Notes: a model not told the origin generated them from the sequence alone. Shown: positions 16,184 to 25,537, numbered from the stretch's first letter. The stretch is DNA of 43,685 nt from an uncultured Oscillospiraceae bacterium (GCA_900540305.1 UQFL01000009.1:1-43685), one strand, 5' to 3'. Program-made: numbers and translations.

Positions 16184-16251
16184 GCGGTTATAGTGTAAAA
16201 TATAATCCGTCGGTTTTACCGGGAAATATATTATTTTAGGGCGGTGATTTA

Positions 16252-18141
16252 ATGTCAGCCGTAAGCGTTCAAAATGTATCGCTTTCGTTCGGAGAAAATA
16301 CTCTTTTTGAAAATATAAGCTTTGATGTTTATGATAATGACAGAGTTGGTCTTGTCGGCGCAAACGGCGTGGGCAAAACTTCACTGTTTAAAATTATTAA
16401 GGGTGAATATCAGCCTACTGACGGAGCTTCGTATATAGGTAAAAATATTAAAGTGGGTTATATGGAACAGCACACCTGTTCTGAGAATAAAACCGTTTAT
16501 GAGGAGCTTATTTCCGTGTTCAGCGATTTGTCCGATATGGAAAAAGAGCTTGACGAAATAGCTGAAAAGCTCACTCAGTCACCGAACGATGAACTTATCG
16601 CAAGGCAGGACTATTTAACGCAGGAGTTTTCACGAAACGGCGGTCTGACTTATAAAAGTCTTACCCGTTCCTGCCTTATCGGAATGGGCTTCAGTGAGGC
16701 TGATTTTGATATGCAGACGGCAAAGCTTTCAGGAGGGCAGAGGTCAAAACTCATTCTTTCAAAGCTTCTCCTGTCAAGGGCAGACCTTTTGCTTCTTGAC
16801 GAGCCTACAAACCACCTTGATATAAGTGCTGTTGAATGGCTTGAGGGCTTTCTTTCAAATTTCTCAGGCGCATTTATTGTTATTTCTCACGACCGTTATT
16901 TTCTTGATAAGGTAACTAATAAGACAATAGAAATAGAAAACCACAGACTTCGCTCATATAAGGGCAATTACTCAGAATTTCTTGTTAAAAAAGAGGCGGA
17001 GCAAAAGGCAATTTCCGAAAAATATGAAAATGATATGAAGGAAATAGAGCGCCTTGAGGGGATAGTTGCTCAGCAAAGGCAGTGGAACAGAGAAAAAAAT
17101 ATCAAAACTGCCGAGAGTAAGGAAAAGGTTATTGAAAGAATAAAGGCACAGCTTGTTGTGCCCGATGCAAAACTCAAAAAAATTCGCTTTGATTTTACGC
17201 CTAAATGTGTTTCGGGCGAGGATGTGCTCGATGTTTCAGAGCTTTCAAAATCTTTCGGCGATAAAAAAATATTTGATAATGTTTCGTTCACCGTAAAAAG
17301 AGGAGAGAGGATTTTCCTTGTAGGCAATAACGGATGCGGAAAAACAACGCTTCTTAAAATTCTTATGAATGATTACCACGCAGACGGCGGCAAATTCAAA
17401 TTCGGTGCAAATCTTTTTACAGGTTATTTTGATCAGGTGCAGGCAAAGCTTGACCTCTCTAAAACAGCAATAGACGAGGTTTGGAGCGCATTTCCTGCAA
17501 TGACTGAAACAAAGGTAAGAAACGCTCTCGCCGCATTTTTGTTTACGGGCGACGAAGTATATAAACCTCTTTCAAAATGCTCGGGAGGCGAGCGTGCGAG
17601 AATTGCGCTTTTAAAACTTATGCTCGGACAGTATAACTTTTTGCTCCTTGACGAGCCTACGAATCATCTTGACGCTTTTTCAAGAGAAGAACTTGAAAAT
17701 ACACTTCTCAATTACAGCGGCACAATGCTTATTGTTTCCCATGACAGATATTTTATAAATAAGCTTGCAACAACTGTTCTTGAACTTACCGAAAACGGTA
17801 TTAATAAATATATCGGCAATTATGACGATTATGTAGAGCATAAAACTGTAGTCGAGAAAGAAATTCAAATGACTAAAGAACCCAAGCAGAACGATTACAA
17901 ACTCAAAAAGGAAAGAGCAAGCGCAATAAGAAAACTCAAAACTCGCCTTTCACGCCTTGAAGATGAAATTGAGGATATTGAGGACGAAATCGGGCTTTTA
18001 GAGGAAAAATTAAATTGCAATCCTCCTTATGAGGAGTTTATGAAAATAAGCGACGAGCTTGCTCAAAAAACAGAGAAAAGAGATGCTCTTTATGATGAGT
18101 GGGCGGAAAAGTCTGAAGAATTGACAACATTAGACGATTAA
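16252..18141 (+). CDS. ABC-F family ribosome-associated ATPase
   Basis: The 629-residue protein has two NBDs and no membrane domain. Walker A motifs are GANGVGKTS (36-44) and GNNGCGKTT (~358-366). Signatures are LSGGQRSK (~159) and CSGGERAR (~443), and both Walker B motifs read LLDEPTNHLD. The inter-domain linker is charged, and a coiled-coil C-terminal tail (about 540-625) is like YdiF/Uup types. ABC-F proteins act on the ribosome's E site to regulate or rescue translation; some protect against antibiotics. The sequence looks like a housekeeping YdiF-type, but the subgroup is not certain. Confidence 0.92.
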   Translation: MSAVSVQNVSLSFGENTLFENISFDVYDNDRVGLVGANGVGKTSLFKIIKGEYQPTDGASYIGKNIKVGYMEQHTCSENKTVYEELISVFSDLSDMEKELDEIAEKLTQSPNDELIARQDYLTQEFSRNGGLTYKSLTRSCLIGMGFSEADFDMQTAKLSGGQRSKLILSKLLLSRADLLLLDEPTNHLDISAVEWLEGFLSNFSGAFIVISHDRYFLDKVTNKTIEIENHRLRSYKGNYSEFLVKKEAEQKAISEKYENDMKEIERLEGIVAQQRQWNREKNIKTAESKEKVIERIKAQLVVPDAKLKKIRFDFTPKCVSGEDVLDVSELSKSFGDKKIFDNVSFTVKRGERIFLVGNNGCGKTTLLKILMNDYHADGGKFKFGANLFTGYFDQVQAKLDLSKTAIDEVWSAFPAMTETKVRNALAAFLFTGDEVYKPLSKCSGGERARIALLKLMLGQYNFLLLDEPTNHLDAFSREELENTLLNYSGTMLIVSHDRYFINKLATTVLELTENGINKYIGNYDDYVEHKTVVEKEIQMTKEPKQNDYKLKKERASAIRKLKTRLSRLEDEIEDIEDEIGLLEEKLNCNPPYEEFMKISDELAQKTEKRDALYDEWAEKSEELTTLDD

Positions 18142-18226
18142 TTTATAATTATTTTTATAAATATAATAGTGTTAGATTTATTTATTGAAGATTTAAATAG
18201 ATAGTTTATCGGAGTTATATTTTTTG

Positions 18227-19450
18227 ATGAAAAAAACTGTTGTAATAGGCGGCGGAGCGGCAGGGCTAATGGCTGCTGCCGAAAGCGCAAAAAGCGGCAA
18301 CGAAGCCGTTATCATTGAGAAAAATTTAAAATGCGCACGAAAAGTGATGATAACGGGAAAAGGCAGATGTAATGTAACAAACGCCTGTTTTGAACTCGAT
18401 GAACTCATTTCAAATGTCCCGAGAAATCCACGATTTCTTTATTCAGCTTTTTCAGCGTTTATGCCTTATGATACAATGGCTTTTTTTGAAGAACTCGGCG
18501 TGCCGCTGAAAACGGAGAGGGGAAACAGAGTTTTCCCTGTGTCCGACAAAGCTTGCGATATTGTTGACGCCCTTGTTAAAAACGCAAAAAACTGCGGTGT
18601 AAAGACTTTTCACGGTACAGTGCAGAGCTTTGAAATAAGCGACAACAGAATTACTGCCGTAGTACTCGATAACGGCGAAAAAATCGAGTGCGACAGCGTT
18701 GCAGTTTGTACAGGCGGCAAAAGTTATCCTGCCACAGGTTCAACAGGGGACGGATACCGCCTTGCAAAAAGCGTTGGTCATACTGTTACGGATATCTATC
18801 CCGCACTTGTTCCGATAGTATGCTCAAATAATTTTATACCGTCGCTTCAAGGACTTAGCCTTAAAAATATATCAATAAAGCTTATTAAAAACGGAAAAAC
18901 GGTTTATACTGATTTCGGGGAGATGCTTTTTACACATTTTGGAGTAAGCGGACCCGTTATCCTTTCTGCATCAAGCCATATGGATGGTAAAGACTGTTCG
19001 GGATATACTATTTCAATAGATTTAAAACCTGCGCTTGATTTTACTCAGCTTGATAAAAGAATACAGCGTGATTTTTCCGAAATGCAGAATAAGGATTTTA
19101 TAAATTCTCTCTCAAAACTTCTGCCGAAAAAAATAATTCCTGTAATTGTTTCTCTTTCGGGTATTCCTGCGTCAAAAAAGGTAAATGAAATAACAAGGCA
19201 GGAAAGGCATAATCTTGTTAATCTTATAAAAAACTTTGAAATTACGGTAAGCTCTCTTTTTGATATTGACGCCGCTGTTATTACAAGGGGCGGTGTCAGC
19301 GTAAAGGAGATAGACCCGAAAACAATGAAATCAAAAATAATTGATAATCTTTCTTTTGCAGGAGAGGTTATTGATGTTGACGCCTATACGGGCGGCTTTA
19401 ATCTTCAGATTGCGTTTTCAACAGGCGTGCTTTGCGGTCGCAATCTTTGA
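18227..19450 (+). CDS. BaiN/HI0933-like FAD-dependent oxidoreductase
   Basis: The 407-residue flavoprotein has an N-terminal Rossmann GGGAAG (8-13), the family motif MITGKGRCNVTN (~40-51), CTGGKSYPATGSTGDG (~163) and a C-terminal FAD-binding GGFNLQIAFSTG. This family (HI0933/YhiN/BaiN) binds FAD; the reaction of most members is unknown, and BaiN reduces bile-acid intermediates in one species. That role should not be assumed here. A TTG one codon upstream is closer to the GGAG site and is a possible alternative start. It lies upstream of cmk with a 27-nt gap. Confidence 0.88.
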   Translation: MKKTVVIGGGAAGLMAAAESAKSGNEAVIIEKNLKCARKVMITGKGRCNVTNACFELDELISNVPRNPRFLYSAFSAFMPYDTMAFFEELGVPLKTERGNRVFPVSDKACDIVDALVKNAKNCGVKTFHGTVQSFEISDNRITAVVLDNGEKIECDSVAVCTGGKSYPATGSTGDGYRLAKSVGHTVTDIYPALVPIVCSNNFIPSLQGLSLKNISIKLIKNGKTVYTDFGEMLFTHFGVSGPVILSASSHMDGKDCSGYTISIDLKPALDFTQLDKRIQRDFSEMQNKDFINSLSKLLPKKIIPVIVSLSGIPASKKVNEITRQERHNLVNLIKNFEITVSSLFDIDAAVITRGGVSVKEIDPKTMKSKIIDNLSFAGEVIDVDAYTGGFNLQIAFSTGVLCGRNL

Positions 19451-19477
19451 TTCAAAAAATATGAAAGGCTGTTATTT

Positions 19478-20140
19478 ATGATTAATGTTGCAATAGACGG
19501 ACCTGCAGGAGCAGGTAAAAGCACAGTTGCAAAAGGTGCGGCAAAAGAGCTCGGTTTTATTTATGTTGATACCGGTGCTCTTTACAGAGCGGTTGCTTTG
19601 GCAGCGGCTGAAAACGGTGTTCTCGGCGATACAGAAAAAACAGTTGAACTTCTCAGTAGTTTGAATGTTTCGCTTGCGTTCGACGAAAACGGCAGTCAGT
19701 GCGTTATTATGAACGGAAGAGATGTTTCGTCCCTTATCAGAACGCCTGAAATTTCAATGGGTGCTTCAAATGTTTCAAAAATTCCGCAGGTGCGTGAATT
19801 TTTGCTCGGACTTCAGCGTGATATAGCCGCAAACAACAATGTTATTATGGACGGCAGAGATATAGGCACTGTTGTTCTTCCTAACGCAGATGTAAAAATA
19901 TTCCTTTTCGCAAGCCCCGAATGCAGAGCTGAAAGAAGATATAAAGAGCTTGTTGAAAAAGGCGAAAATGTAACATTTGAACAGGTGCTTGCAGATGTTA
20001 ACGCTCGTGATTATCAGGACAGCCACAGAGAAATTGCGCCGCTTCGTCCGTGCGAGGGCGCTATTATGGCGGATACTACGGGCAAAACGCTTGAGGAAAG
20101 CGTTAAAATGATAGTTTCATATATCAGAGGAGAAAAGTAA
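19478..20140 (+). CDS. cmk: Cytidylate kinase
   Basis: The 220-residue P-loop kinase phosphorylates CMP/dCMP. It has GPAGAGKST at residues 8-16, a YVDTGALYRA substrate segment, MDGRDIGTVV and the C-terminal RDYQDSHREIAPL region, and is complete at typical length. It leads a cmk-plsC-ispH/rpsA cluster, an order found in many Clostridia. The stop overlaps the plsC ATG by 1 nt. Confidence 0.97.
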   Translation: MINVAIDGPAGAGKSTVAKGAAKELGFIYVDTGALYRAVALAAAENGVLGDTEKTVELLSSLNVSLAFDENGSQCVIMNGRDVSSLIRTPEISMGASNVSKIPQVREFLLGLQRDIAANNNVIMDGRDIGTVVLPNADVKIFLFASPECRAERRYKELVEKGENVTFEQVLADVNARDYQDSHREIAPLRPCEGAIMADTTGKTLEESVKMIVSYIRGEK

Positions 20141-20802
20141 TGGTAAGTTTCGACTATACTCAGGTTAAACACTATAAGCTGTACGGTTTTGTAAAAAAAG
20201 TTTTTGCTCCCGTTTTTAAAGCGGCGTATAAACTTCAGTTCAAGGGCCTTGAAAATATACCTAAGGACAAAAATATCAGATGTGTAGTAGCGATAAATCA
20301 CACAAGTTCTTTAGACCCGATTTTTGCTTCTATGCCGAAAGAGATGCCGCCGCTTCACTTTATGGCTAAGGCTGAGCTTTTCAAAAACCCCGTTATCGGC
20401 TGGGTTATCAAACACCTTTACGGCTTCCCCGTAAGACGAGGAAAGGGTGATACTTCCGCCATTGAATACGGTGAAAAGATAATAGAAGAGGGCCATGTTA
20501 TGGCAATCTGCCCTGAGGGAAGAAGAGTTAAGGATAAAAACGGCGTGCCGCAAAAGGCAAAGTCAGGTGTTGCAATTATCGCAAAAGCAACAAATGCCTG
20601 CGTTCTTCCTTGCGCAATTCATTGTGACGGGCCGATTAAAAGAGGTAAAAAAGTAACTATTACATACGGAAAATTACTAACTCTCTCCGATATGGGTCTT
20701 GATAAAGAAGAAATAGGACCGCACGATTTGAAATTTGCCGCAAATACTGTTATGGACAGTATTCTTAAACTCTGGGAGGCTGAAAATAATGCAAGAGATT
20801 AA
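20140..20802 (+). CDS. plsC: 1-acyl-sn-glycerol-3-phosphate acyltransferase
   Basis: The 220-residue membrane-associated acyltransferase makes phosphatidic acid. The HX4D catalytic pair is H54/D59 (NHTSSLD) and the glycerol-phosphate box is PEGRR (125-129, Arg where EGTR is most common). The start, TAATG, is coupled to the cmk stop. The 3' end overlaps ispH-rpsA by 14 nt. Confidence 0.95.
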   Translation: MVSFDYTQVKHYKLYGFVKKVFAPVFKAAYKLQFKGLENIPKDKNIRCVVAINHTSSLDPIFASMPKEMPPLHFMAKAELFKNPVIGWVIKHLYGFPVRRGKGDTSAIEYGEKIIEEGHVMAICPEGRRVKDKNGVPQKAKSGVAIIAKATNACVLPCAIHCDGPIKRGKKVTITYGKLLTLSDMGLDKEEIGPHDLKFAANTVMDSILKLWEAENNARD

Positions 20803-22843
20803 ACTTGCTAAAACAGCAGGATTCTGCTTCGGCGTTGACAGAGCAGTAAATCTTGTTTATGACCTTGTAGGAAAAGGCGAAAAGGTAACTACTCTGGGCC
20901 CTATAATTCACAATCAGCAGCTTGTTGATGATTTGAGTTCAAAGGGTGTTGACGCTATCTCAAATCCCGGTGAGTGCAAGGACGGATATAAAATTATTAT
21001 TCGTACCCACGGAGTTGAAAAAAGCGTTATTGAGGATATAGAAAAACGCGGTATTCCTTATGTGAACGCAACCTGTCCGTTCGTTCTTAAAATTCATAAA
21101 ATTGTCAGCAAGGCGGACGAAAACACAACAACTCTGATTGCCGGCGATTCAAAACATCCTGAAGTTCTGGGTATAAGGTCTTTCTGCAAGGGGGAAAGCT
21201 TTGTTTTCAAAAATGAGGCTGAACTTCTTGAAATTATACACAATGAGCAGATAGACAGAAAAAAGGATGTTATTTGTGTTTCTCAAACCACTTTCAGCAT
21301 TGAGGAATGGAAAAAATGCGAGAAAATTCTCAAAAAGGTATGTACAAACACTGAAATTTTTGATACAATATGCAATGCGACATCTGATAGACAGGCTGAG
21401 GCGCTCGCTCTTTCCCAAGAGTGTGATGCAATGCTCGTCATCGGCGGCCGCCATTCATCCAATACTTGCAAGTTGAAAGATGTTTGTTCGGAAAACGCTC
21501 CTACTTTTCTTGTTGAAACTGCTTCGGAGCTTGCCGATATAGATTTTTCGGGTTTCAATGTAGTTGGAGTTACTGCCGGGGCCTCTACACCCTCGGTAAT
21601 TATCAAGGAGGTACTAAAAACCATGTCCGAAGAAATTAAAGAAAAGGAAGTTGAAGCAACTGCAGAAGTTGTGGAGACAGCAGAAGCCGCTGATAAAGCC
21701 GATAAGGCTGCTGTCGATGCATCTGCTGATGGTGAAACCTTCGCAGAGATGCTCGAACAATCTTTCAGCGACAATGACACCAGCAAGGTAGTAAAGGGTG
21801 TTGTTGTAAACATTACTCCCACGGAAGTATTTGTAGATGTTCCGGGAAGAAAGCAGACAGGCGTTATCGCTTATGACGATCTTTCATCCGAGCCTTTCAA
21901 TAAGTGCGAAGATGTTGTATCCGTTGGCGACGAACTTGATCTCATCATTCTTAAAACAGACGACCAGGACGGCGTTCTCAAGCTTTCAAAGAAGCTTACA
22001 GACGCTTTCAAAGGCTGGAACGACATCGTTGCCGCTAAGGAAAACGATGAAATTCTTGAAGGTCCTGTTGTTGCAGTTGTAAAAGGCGGCGTTCTTGCTA
22101 CTGTTAAGGGCACACGCGTTTTCATCCCTGCATCACTTTCAGGCGTTCCGAAGAATCAGGAACTTGATGTTCTTAAAGGAGCAACAGTAAGATTCAGAAT
22201 TATCGACCTCAACGAGCAGAGAAAGAGAGCAGTTGGCTCAATTAAGTCTGTTCTCAACGAGGAGAGAAAGAAAGCACGCGAAGAGGCTTGGGCAAAACTC
22301 GAAGAGGGTATGAAGCTCACAGGTACAGTTAAGTCTCTTACAAGCTACGGCGCATTTGTTGATATCGGCGGCGTAGACGGTATGATTCATATCAGCGAGC
22401 TTTCATGGACACGCATTAAGCATCCTTCAGAGGTTGTTAATGTTGGTGACCAGGTTGAGGTTTATGTTAAGGCTCTTGACCAGGAAAATAAGAAGATTTC
22501 ACTCGGCTTCAAGAAGATTGAAGACAATCCGTGGGAAATCCTCAAGAGAGATTATCCTGTTGGAACAAAGGTTGAAGCTAAGATTGCAGGTATTACAGCT
22601 TTCGGTGCTTTCGCAACAGTTGTTCCCGGTATCGAGGGACTTATCCATATCAGCGAAATCAGCTGGGATAGAATTAAGACTCCCGCTGATGTTCTCAATG
22701 TAGGCGACACTGTTGAAGTTCTTATCACTGATATTGATTTTGATAAGAAGAGAGTTAGCCTTTCAATGAAGCAGCTCACTGAGAAGCCGGAGCAGACAAT
22801 CTCCGCTCTTCAGGACGATGCAGCTGACGAGGATGCTGAATAA
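20789..22843 (+). CDS. ispH-rpsA: Fused IspH (HMBPP reductase) - ribosomal protein S1-like protein
   Basis: The 684-residue fusion begins with IspH (1-~277), a [4Fe-4S] enzyme making IPP/DMAPP in the last MEP-pathway step. Cluster cysteines C13, C96 and C195 are all present. An acidic, Ala-rich linker (~283-325) leads to four S1/OB-fold domains at about 334-402, 422-490, 508-577 and 593-662, then an acidic tail. S1 domains bind mRNA on the ribosome. The fusion is known in Clostridia. The start at 20789 follows GGGAGG. Inside, AAGGAGGT (21605-21612) sits 11 nt before an in-frame ATG (codon 279, 21623), so a free S1 of 406 residues may also be made. Confidence 0.95.
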   Translation: MQEIKLAKTAGFCFGVDRAVNLVYDLVGKGEKVTTLGPIIHNQQLVDDLSSKGVDAISNPGECKDGYKIIIRTHGVEKSVIEDIEKRGIPYVNATCPFVLKIHKIVSKADENTTTLIAGDSKHPEVLGIRSFCKGESFVFKNEAELLEIIHNEQIDRKKDVICVSQTTFSIEEWKKCEKILKKVCTNTEIFDTICNATSDRQAEALALSQECDAMLVIGGRHSSNTCKLKDVCSENAPTFLVETASELADIDFSGFNVVGVTAGASTPSVIIKEVLKTMSEEIKEKEVEATAEVVETAEAADKADKAAVDASADGETFAEMLEQSFSDNDTSKVVKGVVVNITPTEVFVDVPGRKQTGVIAYDDLSSEPFNKCEDVVSVGDELDLIILKTDDQDGVLKLSKKLTDAFKGWNDIVAAKENDEILEGPVVAVVKGGVLATVKGTRVFIPASLSGVPKNQELDVLKGATVRFRIIDLNEQRKRAVGSIKSVLNEERKKAREEAWAKLEEGMKLTGTVKSLTSYGAFVDIGGVDGMIHISELSWTRIKHPSEVVNVGDQVEVYVKALDQENKKISLGFKKIEDNPWEILKRDYPVGTKVEAKIAGITAFGAFATVVPGIEGLIHISEISWDRIKTPADVLNVGDTVEVLITDIDFDKKRVSLSMKQLTEKPEQTISALQDDAADEDAE
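21605..21625 (+). promoter_or_regulatory. rpsA: Internal ribosome binding site for free S1 within ispH-rpsA
   Basis: AAGGAGGT at 21605-21612 is a near-perfect Shine-Dalgarno. The in-frame ATG at 21623-21625 lies exactly at the junction where IspH homology ends (VIIKEVL) and the S1 part begins (MSEEIKEKEVE). It would give a 406-residue S1-like protein ending at 22843. Confidence 0.6.
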
Positions 22844-22856
22844 TTAATATTCAAAA

Positions 22857-22890
22857 ATTAAAACCCGCTCATTGAGCGGGTTTTTTTTAT
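22857..22890 (+). terminator. Terminator of the cmk-plsC-ispH/rpsA operon
   Basis: The stem AAACCCGCTC / GAGCGGGTTT has a 4-nt loop and a run of eight T residues. Confidence 0.95.
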
Positions 22891-22921
22891 ATGAGATTTT
22901 TTCATTGTTATAAAAATAATA

Positions 22922-22950
22922 TTGCGTGCGCACGCAAATAGTATTATAAT
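22922..22950 (+). promoter_or_regulatory. marR-MATE promoter with 16-bp palindromic operator
   Basis: TTGCGT (22922-22927) and consensus TATAAT (22945-22950) have a 17-bp spacer. The -35 forms the left part of a perfect 16-bp palindrome TTGCGTGCGCACGCAA (22922-22937), a shape expected for MarR-family dimers. The gene that follows is a MarR regulator, so autorepression is likely. Confidence 0.8.
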
Positions 22951-22968
22951 CTTTTCGGAGATGATAAA

Positions 22969-23418
22969 ATGAAGTTGATTAAATGGTTATCTGTGGCAGA
23001 CAGATATACAAAAATTTATCTTGATAATATGCTTGCTCCTCTTGGTATAAATAGCAGTCAGCATATGTATTTATTGAGAATTTGCGATAATCCTGGAATT
23101 TCTCAAGATTCGCTGATTAATTGTTTTTATATTCATCCGAGCAATATTGTTCGCACTATTTCAACCTTGGAGAAAAACGGCTTTCTGACAAGGGAACCTT
23201 GTGAGAATGATAAAAGAACTTGGAGATTGTACCCAACACAAAAAGCATGTGACATTGTACAAACTATTCGAGATGCGTGCAATGAAGTGGAGAGTGTATT
23301 AACAAAAGGTATGTCACAATCTGAGATTGAAGAATTAGACAATACACTTTCTAATGTTGGAAAAAATATTGCTCAGAAATTAAATGTTTATAGAATGGAG
23401 GATGAATTTGATGAGTGA
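22969..23418 (+). CDS. MarR family transcriptional regulator
   Basis: The 149-residue protein has dimerisation helices at both ends and a winged helix in the middle (SQDSLINCFYIHPSNIVRTIST recognition region, then the wing NDKRTWRLYPT). It probably binds the palindrome at 22922-22937 and is released by a small toxic ligand. It overlaps the MATE gene by 8 nt, so repressor and pump are made together. GGAG precedes the ATG with a 9-nt gap. Confidence 0.92.
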   Translation: MKLIKWLSVADRYTKIYLDNMLAPLGINSSQHMYLLRICDNPGISQDSLINCFYIHPSNIVRTISTLEKNGFLTREPCENDKRTWRLYPTQKACDIVQTIRDACNEVESVLTKGMSQSEIEELDNTLSNVGKNIAQKLNVYRMEDEFDE

Positions 23419-24790
23419 TAATCCGCTTGAATATGAAAAAATTCCAAAATTGTTGAGGGGATTTGCTCTTCCTAGCATCACAGCAACATTAGTAAGTTCT
23501 CTTTATAATATAGTTGACCAAATATTTATTGGACAGGGTGTTGGATATCTCGGAAATGCTGCTACTAATGTATCATATCCTTTAACTACAATATGTCTTG
23601 CCATATCTCTTTTAATCGGAATAGGAAGTGCGTCTCGTTTTTCTATATATTTGGGGGCAAATGAAAATAAAAAAGCCGCAAATCTTGTAGGTAACGGAGT
23701 TGTTATGATGGCAGGAGCGGGATTGATTTATTTAATACTTGGAGAAATATTTTTATCCCAATCCTTGAAAATCTTCGGTGCTACTGAAGAAATTATGCCT
23801 TATGCAATGCAGTATGCCGGAATAACTTTGCTCGGTATGCCTTTTTTGATAATGACTAACGGCATCAGCAATTTAATAAGGGCTGACGGTAGTCCTAAGT
23901 ATTCCATGGCATGTATGGTAACTGGCGCAATTGTAAATACAATATTAGACCCGATATTTATTTTTGTTTTTAAATGGGGCTTAATAGGTGCCGCTTTGGC
24001 AACTGTTTTAGGTCAGGTTGTTTCTTTCTTTTTAGCAATATTCTACTTGAAGAAGTTTAAAACTATCAAGTTGACCAAAAGTTGCTTTAAAATGAATTTT
24101 AAAGACAATCTTAAAACGCTATGTATGGGTATAAGCAGTTGTATAAACCAAGTGGCAATAACTATTGTTCAAATCGTTCTTAACAACTCGCTTACTTATT
24201 ATGGGGCGCTTTCCGTTTACGGTAAAGAGATTCCGTTGGCTGCTTGTGGTATTGTTATGAAAACAAATGCGATACTTTTATCAATAGTTGTTGGTATATC
24301 GCAAGGAGTTCAACCGATTATAGGTTTTAATTTCGGAGCAAGAAAATATGACCGTGTGAAAAAAGCTTTTCTTGAAGCTATTAAATGGAATTTTGCGGTT
24401 TCCATTGTAGGTTTTTGCCTTTTTCAGTTTTTCCCTAAACAAATTATTTCCATATTCGGAACAGGCGATGATTTGTACTATGAATTTGCCATATTATTTA
24501 TGCGAACATTTTTGTTTATGGTAATTGTAAATGGCGTTCAGCTTCTTTCCTCTAATTTCTTTACTGCTATCGGTAAAGCGGTAAAAGGTTTGCTTTTATC
24601 ATTGACAAGGCAAGTATTTTTCCTCATTCCTCTTATTCTTATTTTGCCTTTAAAATTTGGAATTTTCGGCGTTTTACTTGCAGGTCCTGTTGCTGATTTC
24701 ATCGCATTTATAGTGTCAGTAATATTCATATATAAAGAATTCAAAGTTTTAAATTATAAAGAAAAATTACTTTCTCAAAATTCACAATAG
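23411..24790 (+). CDS. MATE family multidrug/cation efflux transporter
   Basis: The 459-residue membrane protein has 12 hydrophobic segments in two related halves. It has the MATE pattern: LPSITATLVSSLYNIVDQIFIGQ near residue 20, TNGISNLIRADGSPKYSM near 150, and GVQPIIGFNFGARKYDRVKKA in the second half. It expels drugs or metabolites using Na+ or H+. The ATG at 23411 follows GGAGG by 8 nt; a frame running from 23384 lacks a site. It is controlled with the overlapping MarR gene. Confidence 0.93.
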   Translation: MSDNPLEYEKIPKLLRGFALPSITATLVSSLYNIVDQIFIGQGVGYLGNAATNVSYPLTTICLAISLLIGIGSASRFSIYLGANENKKAANLVGNGVVMMAGAGLIYLILGEIFLSQSLKIFGATEEIMPYAMQYAGITLLGMPFLIMTNGISNLIRADGSPKYSMACMVTGAIVNTILDPIFIFVFKWGLIGAALATVLGQVVSFFLAIFYLKKFKTIKLTKSCFKMNFKDNLKTLCMGISSCINQVAITIVQIVLNNSLTYYGALSVYGKEIPLAACGIVMKTNAILLSIVVGISQGVQPIIGFNFGARKYDRVKKAFLEAIKWNFAVSIVGFCLFQFFPKQIISIFGTGDDLYYEFAILFMRTFLFMVIVNGVQLLSSNFFTAIGKAVKGLLLSLTRQVFFLIPLILILPLKFGIFGVLLAGPVADFIAFIVSVIFIYKEFKVLNYKEKLLSQNSQ

Positions 24791-24805
24791 AAATTTTAAA
24801 AGCAT

Positions 24806-24841
24806 AAAAAAACACCGCTGAAAATCAGCGGTGTTTTTTTT
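24806..24841. terminator. Bidirectional terminator between MATE and DUF4364 genes
   Basis: A 10-bp perfect stem ACACCGCTGA / TCAGCGGTGT has a 3-nt loop, an A-run on the left and a T-run on the right, so it can end both converging transcripts. Confidence 0.95.
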
Positions 24842-24848
24842 ATAAGAT

Positions 24849-25442
24849 TTATTTGTCATTATCCTCTGCGTTTTCCTTGTCCTCTTTAAAAAGAGCGTCA
24901 AGCACAGCGTCATAAACTTTGACGGGATTGTTGTAAAACTGCTCTTTAACCATATCTGCCTGCGCGCTTGTCGGCAGGTCGAGTGTAATGCTCATAAAAT
25001 CTCTGCCAAGGTCTTTGAGGTGCATTGTAACTCTGTAACCATCCTCGGTTTTTTCAGTTTCTACGCTGTTTTCTTTTCTGTAAAGCTCTTTAACAGCAAG
25101 TTTGGCTGAAAGAGCGATGCTTTTCTTCCTTATCGTAAACGGCAAATCGTTTTCAACAAGGTCCATTAAGTTCTTGCAGTTTTTGCCCGGAAGAAGATAG
25201 CCCTCTTCGTTTTCAATTATAATCTGTTTCTTTTTAAGTCTTTCAAGGGCGTTTGCAGTTTCAAAATAGTTAGCTATTTCACCCTCTACCATTGTGTCTA
25301 TAATTATTTTATCCGTAAGTCTCTTCTTCGAGTTGACTACTACATAGCAGATTAAAAGATTTATTTCAAGCGTTGAACGCAGACCGCCTTCGGTTATTCC
25401 GTAAGTCAGGGCGTCAAAGTCAAGATTTTCTTCGTTATCCAT
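24849..25442 (-). CDS. DUF4364 family protein
   Basis: The 197-residue soluble protein has a winged-helix-like N-terminal part (residues ~20-90, ending YLLPGKNCKNLMDL) and a C-terminal alpha/beta part with an acidic tail. It fits the Firmicutes DUF4364 family, often annotated as a possible DNA-binding or regulatory protein, function unknown. It stands alone on the minus strand, divergent from the DUF1858-trmK operon. An AAAGGCTG site precedes the ATG. Confidence 0.85.
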   Translation of the reverse strand: MDNEENLDFDALTYGITEGGLRSTLEINLLICYVVVNSKKRLTDKIIIDTMVEGEIANYFETANALERLKKKQIIIENEEGYLLPGKNCKNLMDLVENDLPFTIRKKSIALSAKLAVKELYRKENSVETEKTEDGYRVTMHLKDLGRDFMSITLDLPTSAQADMVKEQFYNNPVKVYDAVLDALFKEDKENAEDNDK

Positions 25443-25502
25443 TAAAATCAGCCTTTCTGAATTTTAAACATTATCGTTGAAAAATATATTAACATAATCC
25501 GC

Positions 25503-25537
25503 TTGAACTTGCAAACCATTTTCTTTTATAATATAAT
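25503..25537 (+). promoter_or_regulatory. Promoter of the DUF1858-trmK-nif3-rqcH-ispDF operon
   Basis: TTGCAA (25509-25514) and TATAAT (25532-25537) have a 17-bp spacer. An overlapping alternative is TTGAAC (25503-25508) with TATAAT (25527-25532) and an 18-bp spacer. Confidence 0.6.

Noticed and set aside
18227..19450. Bile-acid (BaiN) metabolism from the flavoprotein
   Set aside because: The HI0933 family is broad and no other bai gene is present, so bile-acid activity cannot be claimed.
21283..21822. 179-codon minus-strand frame opposite ispH-rpsA
   Set aside because: Ser/Thr/Ala-rich shadow of the real gene with no initiation signal.
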